A DNA stretch of 15,170 bases. Origin: an uncultured Rhodovulum sp. Its GTDB lineage: Bacteria; Pseudomonadota; Alphaproteobacteria; Rhodobacterales; Rhodobacteraceae. Below the pieces are notes generated by a model that was not told where the DNA came from, did no database searches, and was given only the letters and a program-made list of their open reading frames with translations. Of this stretch, positions 5,912 through 13,638 are shown one piece after another; the first letter of the stretch is position 1, and every line of letters starts with the position of its first letter. The stretch lies in contig CAMIMK010000039.1 in NCBI GenBank assembly GCA_946221765.1, positions 1 through 15,170 on the forward strand, read 5' to 3'. The position numbers and the translations under genes are program-made.

Positions 5912-8170
5912 ATGAGCCGCTTGCCCACGCCCGACGAGATCCTGAGCTTCCTGCGCGACAATCCTGGCGAGACCGGAAAGCGCGAGATCGCCCGCGCCTT
6001 CGGCCTGAAGGGCGCGGCGCGGGTCGAACTGAAGCAGTTGCTCGCACAGATGGCGCGCGACGGCGTTCTGGCCCGGCGCGGCCGCCGGGTGCAGGCCGAG
6101 GGCACGCTCCCCCCGGTCCTGATGCTGCGCACGCTCGGCCCCGATGCCGCGGGCGATCTCTGGGCCGAACCGGCGGACTGGGCCGAGGATGCCGGACCCC
6201 GCCCGAAGATCCTGCTGCGCCTGCGCCGCGACGACCCCGCGCTCGGCACCGGCGACCGCCTGCTCGGCCGGATGCTGGCCCCGGCCGAGGGGGCGTCCGA
6301 GGACACGCCGCTGACCGCACGGGTGATCCGCCGCATCGGCATGGGCCCGCGGCGGGTGATCGGCATCTTCCACGACAGCGAGCAGGGCGGCCGCATCGCC
6401 GCCATCGACAAGCGCACCGACCGCGACTGGGCCGTCGCCCCCGGCGACCGGCAGGGCGCGCGCGAGGGAGAACTGGTCGAGGCCGAACAGCTCGGCCCCG
6501 CCCGCGGCGTCGGCCTGCCCCGGGCGCGGATCGTCGCCCGGCTCGGCGATCCCTCGGCGCCGCGCTCGGTCTCGCTCATCGCGATCCACGAGCATGGCAT
6601 CCCGGACGAATTTCCCGAGGCGGCCCTCGCCGAAGCCGCAGCCGCCCGCCCGGTGGCCCTCGGCAAGCGCGAGGACCTGCGCGACCTGCCCCTCGTCACC
6701 ATCGACCCCTCGGATGCGCGGGACCATGACGACGCGGTCTTCGCCGCCCCGGACGACGATCCCGCCAATCCCGGCGGGCATGTGGTCTGGGTCGCGATCG
6801 CCGATGTCGCCCATTACGTCACGCCGGGCTCGGCCATCGACCGCGAGGCCCGGCGGCGCGGCAATTCCACCTATTTCCCCGACCGCGTCGTGCCGATGCT
6901 GCCCGAGGCCCTGTCCGGCGATCTCTGCTCGCTGCACGAGGGTGTGGACCGGCCCTGCCTCGCCGTGCGGATGGTGCTCGACGCCGAGGGCGCCAAGCTC
7001 TCGCACCGCTTCACCCGCGGGCTGATGCGCTCCGCCGCGAGCCTCACCTACGGGCAGGCCCAGGCGGCCGCCGACGGCGCGCCGGATGCCGCGACCGCGC
7101 CGCTCCTCGACACGGTCATCACCCCGCTCTGGGCGGCCTGGCGCGCCGCCGCGCGGGACCGCAACCGCCGCCAGCCGCTGAACCTCGACCTGCCCGAGCG
7201 CCGCATCGTCCTGAGCGCGGAGGGCCATGTCGACTCGGTCGCCTTCCGTGACCGGCTCGACGCCCACCGCGTCATCGAGGATTTCATGATCCTCGCCAAT
7301 GTCGCCGCCGCCGAGACGCTGGAGGCGAAGAAGACCCGGCTCCTCTACCGGGTGCACGAGGAGCCGAACCCCGAGAAGCTGGAGGCGCTGCGCGAGGTGG
7401 TCGAGGGTGTCGGCCTGACGCTGGCCAAGGGGCAGGTCCTGCAGACCGCCCAGCTCAACCGCCTGCTCGACGGCGTCGCCGGCACCGAACACGCCGAGAT
7501 GGTCAACATGAGCGTGCTCCGCGCCATGACGCAGGCCTATTACGCGCCGGAGAATTTCGGCCATTTCGGCCTCAATCTCGCGCGCTACGGGCATTTCACC
7601 TCGCCGATCCGCCGCTATGCCGACCTGATCGTGCACCGGGCCCTGATCCGGGCGCTGAAGCTCGGCCGCGACGGCCTCACCCAGGAGGAGGAGGTCGCGC
7701 TGCCCGAGACCGGCGAGCATATCTCGATGACCGAGCGCCGCTCGATGATGGCCGAACGCGACACCACCGACCGCTATCTGGCGGCCTTCCTCTCGGAACG
7801 GGTGGGCAGCGAATTCGAGGGCACCGTCTCGGGCGTCGCCCGCTTCGGCCTCTTCGTGAAGCTCGACGACACCGGTGCCGACGGCCTCGTGCCGATCTCC
7901 TCGCTCGGGCGCGAGTTCTTCCTCTACGATGCCGACAGCCAGACCCTGACCGGCGAGCGCAGCCGCCGGGTCATCGGCCTCGGCCAGCGGGTGATGGTCC
8001 GCCTCGCCGAGGCGGTGCCGATCACCGGCGGCCTGCTCTTCGAGCTGCTGGAGGTCGAGGGCCGCAAGCTCCCGACCCCACCGAAGGGTACGGGCGCCTC
8101 CCCCCGCCGCAAGCTCGGCGCCAGCCGTGCCTTCAAGCGGGTGAAGGACAAGCGTGACCGCCGGCGCTGA
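5912..8170 (+). CDS. rnr: Ribonuclease R
   Basis: RNase R is a processive 3'-to-5' exoribonuclease that degrades structured RNA, including rRNA fragments and mRNA decay intermediates. The 752-residue product begins with a winged-helix RNA-binding region (about 5-65, PTPDEILSFLRDNPG...GLKGAARVELKQLL), followed by cold-shock-type OB domains. The RNB catalytic domain (about 245-585) has TIDPSDARDHDDA (263-275), in which D265, D271, D273 and D274 align with the metal-binding aspartates of E. coli RNase R (272, 278, 280, 281). The later signature is YGHFTSPIRRYADLIVHRAL (559-578). An S1 domain spans about 633-715, and a short basic tail ends in KRVKDKRDRRR. It is somewhat shorter than E. coli's 813 residues. 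ATG at 5912 (MSRLPTPDEI) is chosen over a GTG at 5903 because it gives the usual N-terminus. In several bacteria rnr follows topA, but here it follows a small hypothetical gene. Confidence 0.97.
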   Translation: MSRLPTPDEILSFLRDNPGETGKREIARAFGLKGAARVELKQLLAQMARDGVLARRGRRVQAEGTLPPVLMLRTLGPDAAGDLWAEPADWAEDAGPRPKILLRLRRDDPALGTGDRLLGRMLAPAEGASEDTPLTARVIRRIGMGPRRVIGIFHDSEQGGRIAAIDKRTDRDWAVAPGDRQGAREGELVEAEQLGPARGVGLPRARIVARLGDPSAPRSVSLIAIHEHGIPDEFPEAALAEAAAARPVALGKREDLRDLPLVTIDPSDARDHDDAVFAAPDDDPANPGGHVVWVAIADVAHYVTPGSAIDREARRRGNSTYFPDRVVPMLPEALSGDLCSLHEGVDRPCLAVRMVLDAEGAKLSHRFTRGLMRSAASLTYGQAQAAADGAPDAATAPLLDTVITPLWAAWRAAARDRNRRQPLNLDLPERRIVLSAEGHVDSVAFRDRLDAHRVIEDFMILANVAAAETLEAKKTRLLYRVHEEPNPEKLEALREVVEGVGLTLAKGQVLQTAQLNRLLDGVAGTEHAEMVNMSVLRAMTQAYYAPENFGHFGLNLARYGHFTSPIRRYADLIVHRALIRALKLGRDGLTQEEEVALPETGEHISMTERRSMMAERDTTDRYLAAFLSERVGSEFEGTVSGVARFGLFVKLDDTGADGLVPISSLGREFFLYDADSQTLTGERSRRVIGLGQRVMVRLAEAVPITGGLLFELLEVEGRKLPTPPKGTGASPRRKLGASRAFKRVKDKRDRRR

Positions 8171-8195
8171 CGCCGCCGGCCGCGCTCCCCCACCT

Positions 8196-10055
8196 TCAGA
8201 CGAAGTCGAAGTCGCTCACCGCCAGCTTGCTCACTCCGTCCAGAACGAGGAGAAGCGCCGGCCCGTCGGTCTCCCCGCGGCCGTCGGTATCGATCCAGAG
8301 CAGGTGGTCGTCGGTGTCGAAGAGCAGCGCCGGCCCGCCGTCGGCGGCCACCGGGGCCTTGGCGTTCACGAGCTTGACCGACGCCTTCGACGCAAAGCCG
8401 AGATCGGCGAGGTCGAAGCGCAGCTTGTCCTGGCCGGAGGTGAAATCCGTGACGGTGTCGACGCGCCAATCCTCCTCATAGCCGGTGAAGTCGAAGACGT
8501 CGCGGCCACTGCCGCCCGTGAGCACGTCCGATCCGTCGCCCCCCGTGAGCAGGTCGCTGCCGCCACGGCCCTGCAGGATGTCCGCGCCATCGCGGCCGGA
8601 CAGGATGTCGCGGCCGTCGCTGCCATAGAAGGCGTCATCCTCCGACGTGCCGCTGAAGGCCTCGATGCTGCTGAAGGTCTTGCCATAGGCGAGCCCGTCG
8701 TTCTTGCCCTGGTTCTTCAGGTCGACGACCGCCCCGAGGTCGAAGTGGCTGAAACTGACGGTATCCAGTCCGGTGCCGCCCCCCACCGTCACCGTGTAGG
8801 GAAGGGTCTGTTCATCGTCGAAGCCGAGGCTGAAATCGTCATTGCCGCTGCCCCCGTACAGGGAATCAGACCCTGAACTGTGGCTCAGGCTGTCGTCGCC
8901 GCTGCCGCCACTCAGCTTGTCCGATCCCCCCTCGCCGTCGAGCTGGTCGTCGCCTGCGCCCCCGGACAGCACATCGTTCCCGCCGCCGCCCTCCAGCGTG
9001 TCGGCGCGGCTGCTGCCGGCGATCTTGTCGATACCCGAGCCGCCCCGGTAGATCAGCGCCTCGAAATCCGACACCTTGGTCCCGTTCGCGAAGGTCTTTT
9101 CCGCGCCCGAGAAATTCCAGGTCTCCCCCAGGCTCGACCCGACGAAATAGAGCTCGATCCGATCGGTCCCGCGGCCCCCATTGGCGACATCCCCGAGACC
9201 GACGCTGATCGAATCATTGCCGGAGCCGCCATAGACCCGGTCGACTTCGGTCCCATCGTCCCATCCGCTGTCGCTCTCGATGATGTCGGCCCCTGCCCCG
9301 CCGGAGATGCGGTCCGCCCCGCCGTCGCCATCGAGCGTGTCCGCGCCCGCATCCCCATAGATCCGGTCGCCACCGGCACCGCCGTTGAGATTGTCCTCGC
9401 CGGTCCCGCCGCGCAGGTCATCCCCGCCGTCGCCGCCATAGGCGAGATCATCGTCGCCGCCCCCATAGAGGCTGTCCGTCCCCGTCCCGCCGCGGAGGCT
9501 GTCCGCGCCATAGCCGCCGGTCAGCGTGTCGTTCCCGTCGCCTCCCTCCAGGTCGTCGTCGTATTTCCACCCGACAAGCCGGTCGGACCCCGCGCCGCCG
9601 TCGACGACGAACCGCTCCATCGACCGATAGGTCATTCCCCCGAACCGCGTCGCCTGCGTCGGGTCTCCCGCGGTGAAACTGTCGCTGCCGCTGCCGAGGA
9701 CGAGGTCGAGCGTATCCCGGCCATTGCCGCCATAGGCGATGTCCCCGGCCATGTCGGCGAGGCTCTCGTAGACGAAGGTGTCGCGGCCATTGCCGCCATA
9801 GAGCCGGTCGGCGCCCGCGCCGCCGGTCAGGTCATCGTCCCCCTCGCCGCCCTGCAGCGTGTCGTTGCCCGCCTCGCCGTAGAGCCAGTCGTTCTGGGCG
9901 CCCCCGTCCAGCAGGTCGCTGCCGGTGCCCCCGTGCAGGGTATCCGTGCCGAAGAGGCCGATCAGCCAGTCGTCGCCCCCCTCCCCATAGATCGAATCGC
10001 CCTCGTAGAGGCCGGTCACCTTCTCGGAACCGGCATTGCCATAATAGTAGCCCAT
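8196..10055 (-). CDS. RTX-repeat calcium-binding protein, putative type I secretion substrate
   Basis: The 619-residue protein is built almost wholly from glycine/aspartate nonapeptide repeats (GGxGxDxLx), the calcium-binding parallel beta-roll of hemolysin-type proteins. Repeat blocks lie at about 18-97, 152-288, 335-410 and 464-520, separated by three beta-rich inserts. There is no N-terminal enzyme domain, no Sec signal peptide and no cysteine. Residues 521-619 (DVFDFTGYEEDWRVDTVTDF, then GQDKLRFDLADLGF, ending SDFDFV) resemble the C-terminal region of secreted RTX proteins, where the type I secretion signal sits. It is therefore probably exported by an ABC/MFP/OMF system that is not in this window. 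A role in the cell surface, matrix or S-layer is possible; none can be proved. The start at 10055 has a G-rich GGGGTGGGG site upstream. The gene is 88 bases downstream of a ymdB-like gene and converges with rnr. Confidence 0.9.
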   Translation of the reverse strand: MGYYYGNAGSEKVTGLYEGDSIYGEGGDDWLIGLFGTDTLHGGTGSDLLDGGAQNDWLYGEAGNDTLQGGEGDDDLTGGAGADRLYGGNGRDTFVYESLADMAGDIAYGGNGRDTLDLVLGSGSDSFTAGDPTQATRFGGMTYRSMERFVVDGGAGSDRLVGWKYDDDLEGGDGNDTLTGGYGADSLRGGTGTDSLYGGGDDDLAYGGDGGDDLRGGTGEDNLNGGAGGDRIYGDAGADTLDGDGGADRISGGAGADIIESDSGWDDGTEVDRVYGGSGNDSISVGLGDVANGGRGTDRIELYFVGSSLGETWNFSGAEKTFANGTKVSDFEALIYRGGSGIDKIAGSSRADTLEGGGGNDVLSGGAGDDQLDGEGGSDKLSGGSGDDSLSHSSGSDSLYGGSGNDDFSLGFDDEQTLPYTVTVGGGTGLDTVSFSHFDLGAVVDLKNQGKNDGLAYGKTFSSIEAFSGTSEDDAFYGSDGRDILSGRDGADILQGRGGSDLLTGGDGSDVLTGGSGRDVFDFTGYEEDWRVDTVTDFTSGQDKLRFDLADLGFASKASVKLVNAKAPVAADGGPALLFDTDDHLLWIDTDGRGETDGPALLLVLDGVSKLAVSDFDFV

Positions 10056-10074
10056 CGCCCCACCCCCCGTTCAG

Positions 10075-10094
10075 GACCGCTTGCGGATGCGGTC
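10075..10094 (-). terminator. Hairpin between the YmdB-like gene and the RTX gene
   Basis: GACCGC (10075-10080) pairs with GCGGTC (10089-10094) around an 8-base loop, within the 88-base gap between the two leftward genes. It could end the upstream transcript or lie in the RTX leader. The stem is short and has no U-tract. Confidence 0.22.
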
Positions 10095-10143
10095 TGGCGC
10101 AGAACCTGGCCAATCCCGGGGGGAGTGCAAGTCCGGAAAGGGA

Positions 10144-10965
10144 TCAGGAGGCCGGCGGGCCGGAGTCCGCCAGCCGGCCGCCGACACGGACCGGCGCCAC
10201 GGAGCGGGCCCGGCCGGTGGCGTCGTCGGTCTCGACGAAGACGCCCGAAAGGGTCACCGGCCCTTCGGCCGGGGTGAAGCGGCCCTTGGTCATGCCGGTG
10301 ACGAAGCGGCTGATCGGCTCCAGCTTGTCCATGCCGATCACGCTGTCATAGTCGCCGCACATGCCGGCATCGGTCTGGTAGGCCGTGCCCTTCTTCAGGA
10401 TCTGGGTATCGGCGGTCGGGACATGGGTGTGGGTGCCGACGACAAGGCTGGCGCGGCCGTCACACCAGTGGCCGAGCGCCATCTTCTCCGAGGTGGCCTC
10501 GGCATGGACATCGACGATGACAGCCTGCGCGGCCCCGCCAAGGGGCGCGGGCCGGAGACCGGCGTCGATGGCCGAGAAGGGATCGTCGAAGGGCCGGCGC
10601 ATGAAGACCTGCCCGAGCACCTGGGCCACGAAGACGCGGCGCCCGCCCGGGGCGGGGTAGAAGCGCGCGCCCTGCCCCGGGGCAGCCCGGGCGAAGTTGA
10701 GCGGGCGCAGGACGCGCGGCTCGGTCTCGATGAAGGCGATCATGTCACGCTGGTCGAAGGCGTGGTCGCCCAGCGTCAGGCAGTCGGCGCCTGCCTCGAG
10801 CAGCAGCTTCGCATGGGCCGCGGTCAGGCCCATGCCACCTGAGGCGTTTTCGCCGTTCACCACCACGAAGTCGAGGCGCCAGTCGCGCCGGAGGCGGGGC
10901 AGTGTCTCGGCAATGGCCGCCCGGCCGGCACGACCCATCACGTCGCCAAGGAAGAGAATGCGCAT
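10144..10965 (-). CDS. YmdB-family (TIGR00282) metallophosphoesterase
   Basis: The 273-residue protein matches the YmdB/DR1281 metallophosphoesterase family, with dimetal motifs in order: MRILFLGDVMGR (D8), VVVNGENASGG (E39, N40), LGDHAFDQ (66-72), VDVHAEATSEK (H154) and GTHTHVPTAD (H179, H181). B. subtilis YmdB is a phosphodiesterase active on 2',3'-cAMP and affects biofilm and sporulation; its role in alphaproteobacteria is not settled. In the characterised enzymes the GNH motif supplies a metal-bridging asparagine, whereas this protein reads GDH (D67). The start at 10965 begins exactly at the family's conserved MRILFLGD. The upstream in-frame codons to 11001 encode an unconserved basic tail. 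The gene is the first of a possible leftward pair with the RTX gene. The 236 bases upstream of it contain a TATAGT on the minus strand (11071-11076) and a 6-bp hairpin (11039-11056), but no clear promoter. Confidence 0.92.
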   Translation of the reverse strand: MRILFLGDVMGRAGRAAIAETLPRLRRDWRLDFVVVNGENASGGMGLTAAHAKLLLEAGADCLTLGDHAFDQRDMIAFIETEPRVLRPLNFARAAPGQGARFYPAPGGRRVFVAQVLGQVFMRRPFDDPFSAIDAGLRPAPLGGAAQAVIVDVHAEATSEKMALGHWCDGRASLVVGTHTHVPTADTQILKKGTAYQTDAGMCGDYDSVIGMDKLEPISRFVTGMTKGRFTPAEGPVTLSGVFVETDDATGRARSVAPVRVGGRLADSGPPAS

Positions 10966-11122
10966 GCAGAGCGACTTAGTGCCGATCCTGCGCGCCTGCA
11001 AGCATGTCGATCCCGGCTGGTGACACCCTGCGCGACAGCCTGCCCCTTCAGGCAGGATTATCGTATTGCGACTATACCCCGATCGGGCCGGCCATGACCC
11101 GGTACAGCCTCTACTCTGTCAC

Positions 11123-11141
11123 GCCCCCCCACCCGGGGGGC
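11123..11141 (-). terminator. GC hairpin downstream of the 55-residue gene
   Basis: GCCCCCC (11123-11129) pairs with GGGGGGC (11135-11141) over a 5-base loop. It sits about 60 bases past the stop of the small leftward gene and before the ymdB-like gene. It is all G/C and has no U-tract, so terminator is the likeliest reading by position only. Confidence 0.35.
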
Positions 11142-11201
11142 TCGGCCGGAAATCCTGTCCAGCCGCTCCGGCGGGCCGGGCCCGCCAGCGCGTCGGCGGG
11201 A

Positions 11202-11369
11202 TCAGCTGTGGCCGATATTGGCGAAGGCGCGGGGGCTGATGCCCAGGCGGCGCAGGTGCTCGGGATCGGGCTGACGTCCGGCCTGGATCGCGCCAACCAC
11301 GGCCGCCGCATTCGCAACATCCCCAAGGAAGGCCATGAAGCTGTTGTAGGCATTCTGGATCTTCGTCAT
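11202..11369 (-). CDS. Small 55-residue protein, DUF1127-like C-terminus, function unknown
   Basis: The product begins MTKIQNAYNSFMAFLGDVANAAAV and ends with EHLRRLGISPRAFANIGHS. The ending loosely recalls the L..LG(I/L)(S/T)R....I pattern of DUF1127 proteins, short arginine-containing proteins abundant in alphaproteobacteria and linked to RNA or phosphate metabolism in some species. The family assignment is tentative. The N-terminal half is a likely amphipathic or mildly hydrophobic helix. ATG at 11369 is preferred because AGAGGAG lies nine bases upstream. An in-frame ATG at 11420 would add residues overlapping that site. The gene stands alone between thrS and the ymdB-like gene, 136 bases downstream of thrS on the same strand, and probably has its own promoter. 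The good ribosome site and natural amino acid composition argue that it is real. Confidence 0.68.
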   Translation of the reverse strand: MTKIQNAYNSFMAFLGDVANAAAVVGAIQAGRQPDPEHLRRLGISPRAFANIGHS

Positions 11370-11462
11370 CTCGGGTACTCCTCTGTGCTTGCGAGAGGAA
11401 TATGTGTTGCACTGCGGCATCGCGGTAGTGGCTTTGCAGCAACCCCGTCATGCGCTCCGCTC

Positions 11463-11493
11463 AACCCGGGTAAACGAGATGTTAACCCGGGTC
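11463..11493. terminator. Inverted repeat of two CCCGGG palindromes after thrS
   Basis: AACCCGGGTAAAC (11463-11475) and GTTAACCCGGGTC (11481-11493) are imperfect inverted copies separated by GAGAT. Folding gives a stem of about 11 pairs with one A/A mismatch, starting 12 bases after the thrS stop. This suits a thrS terminator. Because each arm contains the self-complementary ACCCGGGT, it could equally be a double operator in front of the 55-residue gene. Confidence 0.4.
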
Positions 11494-11505
11494 GGGCGGC
11501 AGGTC

Positions 11506-13473
11506 TCAGCGCAGGTCGGGCGGCGTCGCCTCGGCTGCGAGTTCGGCAACCACCGCATCGAGGGCGGCCACCCGGCTGCCCTCCTCGCCCAGACGCCGCA
11601 GCGAGACCGTGGCATCCGCCACCTCGCGGGCGCCGACGGCGAGGATGACGGGCACCTTGGCAAGGCTGTGCTCGCGCACCTTGTAGTTGATCTTCTCGTT
11701 GCGAAGATCGGCCTCGGCCCGGAGGCCGGCGGCGCGCAGCGCGGCGACCGCCGCCTCGGCATAGGCATTCGCATCCGACACGATCGGCGCCACCACCACC
11801 TGCCGCGGCGCCAGCCACAGCGGGAAGCGCCCGGCGTAATGCTCGATGAGGACGCCGAGGAACCGCTCGAAGGAGCCGAGGATCGCCCGGTGCAGCATGT
11901 AGGGCCGGTGGCGGCCGCCATCCTCGCCCACATATTCCGCCCCGAGCCGCGTCGGCAGGTTCGGGTCCACCTGGAAGGTGCCGCACTGCCATTCGCGCCC
12001 GATCGCATCGGTCAGCTTGAAGTCGAGCTTCGGCCCGTAGAAGGCCCCCTCGCCCGGGTCCACCTGATAGGCGCGGCCCACCTTGCGGATGGCCGCCTCC
12101 AGCGCGCCCTCCACCTTGTCCCAGGCTTCGTCCGAGCCGATCCGCACCTCCGGCCGCGTCGACAGCTTGATGTCGAAGCTCTCGAAGCCGAGGTCTGCAT
12201 AGACCGAGGAGAGAAGCTCGATGAAGGCGGCGCATTCGCCCTCGATCTGGTCCTCGGTGCAGAAGATGTGGGCATCGTCCTGCGTGAAGCCCCGCACCCG
12301 CATCAGGCCGTGCATCGAGCCCGAGGGCTCGTAGCGGTGGCAGGCCCCGAACTCCGCCAGCCGGAGCGGCAGGTCGCGATAGGACTTGAGCCCCTGGTTG
12401 TAGACCTGGACATGGCAGGGGCAGTTCATCGGCTTCAGCGCGTTGATGCGCTTTTCCTTGTCGTGTTCCTCCTCGACCTCGACGAGGAACATGTGCTGCT
12501 GGTAGGCGTCCCAGTGGCCCGAGCGCTCCCACAGCACCCGGTCCACGACCTGGGGCGTGCGGATCTCCTTGTAGCCGGCCGTGCGCAGCCGGCGGCGCAT
12601 GTAGTCCTCCAGCGTCCGCCAGACCGTCCAGCCCTCGGGATGCCAGAACACCATGCCCGGCGCCTCTTCCTGCAGGTGGAAGAGCTTCATCTCGCGGCCG
12701 AGGCGCCGGTGGTCCCGCTTCGCGGCCTCCTCCAGCCGGTGCAGGTAAGCCTTCAGGTCGTCCCTGGTGCGGAAGGCGACGCCATAGATCCGCTGCAGCA
12801 TCGCGCGCGACGAATCCCCGCGCCAGTAGGCGCCGGCCACCGACATCAGCTTGAAGGCATCGGCCGGCACCTGCCCGGTATGGGCGAGATGCGGCCCGCG
12901 GCAGAGATCCTGCCAGGGTCCATGCCAGTACATGCGCAGCGCCTGCCCCTCGGGGATCGCCTGCACCAGCTCGACCTTGTAGGGCTCGTTCAGGGCCTCG
13001 TAGTGCCGGATCGCCCGGTCCCGCTCCCAGACCTCGGTGCGCACCGGATCGCGCGCCGCGATGATCTCGCGCATCCGCGCCTCGATCCGCTCCAGATCCT
13101 CCGGCGTGAAAGGCTCGGCGCGGTCGAAGTCGTAGTACCAGCCGTTTTCCACGACCGGCCCGATCGTGACCTTCACGTCCGGCCACAGTTCCTGCACCGC
13201 CCGGGCCATGATATGCGCCGCATCGTGGCGGATCAGCTCCAGCGCCGGCGCCTCGTCGCGCGCCGTCACGATCGAGAGCGCCGCATCCGCCTCGATCGGG
13301 CGCGACAGGTCGTCGAGCCGCCCGTCGATCGTCACGGCCAGCGCCGCCTTGGCGAGGGATTTCGAGATGTCGGCCGCAATCTCGGCGCCGGTCACGCCGA
13401 CGGGATAGCTGCGGCGGGCGCCGTCGGGGAGCGTGACGGACACCTCCCGCACGGCAGGGGAAAGGTCGGTCAT
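11506..13473 (-). CDS. thrS: Threonine--tRNA ligase
   Basis: ThrRS charges tRNA(Thr) in the cytoplasm and edits mis-attached serine. The 655-residue product shows all domains: TGS (about 10-72), the editing domain with HDAAH (H83, H87) and CRGPH (C191, H195), and the class II catalytic core (about 255-545). The core has motif 2 around HRYEPSGSMHGLMRVRGFTQ (379-398) and motif 3 HRAILGSFERF (528-538). The anticodon-binding domain lies beyond 555. Zinc ligands C351, H402 and H528 keep the same spacing as E. coli C334, H385 and H511. The segment MNCPCH carries a second Cys where E. coli has Gly. ATG at 13473 is chosen because GAGGAG then sits seven bases upstream; ATG at 13476 is also possible and would leave only four. 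Confidence 0.98.
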   Translation of the reverse strand: MTDLSPAVREVSVTLPDGARRSYPVGVTGAEIAADISKSLAKAALAVTIDGRLDDLSRPIEADAALSIVTARDEAPALELIRHDAAHIMARAVQELWPDVKVTIGPVVENGWYYDFDRAEPFTPEDLERIEARMREIIAARDPVRTEVWERDRAIRHYEALNEPYKVELVQAIPEGQALRMYWHGPWQDLCRGPHLAHTGQVPADAFKLMSVAGAYWRGDSSRAMLQRIYGVAFRTRDDLKAYLHRLEEAAKRDHRRLGREMKLFHLQEEAPGMVFWHPEGWTVWRTLEDYMRRRLRTAGYKEIRTPQVVDRVLWERSGHWDAYQQHMFLVEVEEEHDKEKRINALKPMNCPCHVQVYNQGLKSYRDLPLRLAEFGACHRYEPSGSMHGLMRVRGFTQDDAHIFCTEDQIEGECAAFIELLSSVYADLGFESFDIKLSTRPEVRIGSDEAWDKVEGALEAAIRKVGRAYQVDPGEGAFYGPKLDFKLTDAIGREWQCGTFQVDPNLPTRLGAEYVGEDGGRHRPYMLHRAILGSFERFLGVLIEHYAGRFPLWLAPRQVVVAPIVSDANAYAEAAVAALRAAGLRAEADLRNEKINYKVREHSLAKVPVILAVGAREVADATVSLRRLGEEGSRVAALDAVVAELAAEATPPDLR

Positions 13474-13529
13474 CATGGTACTCCTCGTTCTTCGGCGCCT
13501 ACGGCACGCCCGGATCGTCAGAGCCCCGC

Positions 13530-13558
13530 TTGTCCGGCGCCGGCCCTGCACCTGTCAA
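13530..13558 (-). promoter_or_regulatory. Possible thrS promoter
   Basis: Read on the minus strand, 13553-13558 is a perfect -35 TTGACA. A 17-base spacer leads to GGACAA at 13530-13535, a poor -10. It would give a leader of roughly 50 bases before thrS. The gap from 13477 to 13638 separates two divergent genes, so promoters for both must lie here. Confidence 0.35.
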
Positions 13559-13638
13559 GTGTCGCGCGATGGCAAAGAATGGATGAACGCACGGCCGCGG
13601 GGCTAGGCAATCCGCCCGGGCCCGGCTTAGGAAGGGGC

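Noticed and set aside
5846..7720. 624-codon leftward open frame antisense to rnr
   Set aside because: It is a shadow of RNase R, whose catalytic aspartates and S1 domain are clear on the plus strand. The antisense product has no recognisable domain.
8161..8180. Hairpin overlapping the rnr stop codon as a terminator
   Set aside because: Only a 5-bp stem, no U-tract, and ordinary GC-rich coding sequence on one side; too weak to list.
8500..9990. Possible CRISPR-like or tandem DNA repeat array, from recurring GCCGCCATAG and CCGCCGCC words
   Set aside because: The words recur because they encode GGxGxD protein repeats. There are no uniform repeats with unique spacers.
8880..10277. Long rightward open frame antisense to the RTX gene, with Ala/Val/Ile repeats
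   Set aside because: Its repetitiveness is simply the mirror of the Gly/Asp repeats on the minus strand. The RTX pattern and secretion-type end are only meaningful on the minus strand.
10966..11201. 6S RNA or other known RNA in the gap upstream of the YmdB-like gene
   Set aside because: I found only short hairpins and a lone TATAGT on the minus strand. There is no long rod with a central bubble and no match to a family I know.
11366..13186. 606-codon leftward frame overlapping thrS
   Set aside because: It is an alternate-frame shadow of thrS. The real frame has correctly spaced zinc ligands and editing motifs.
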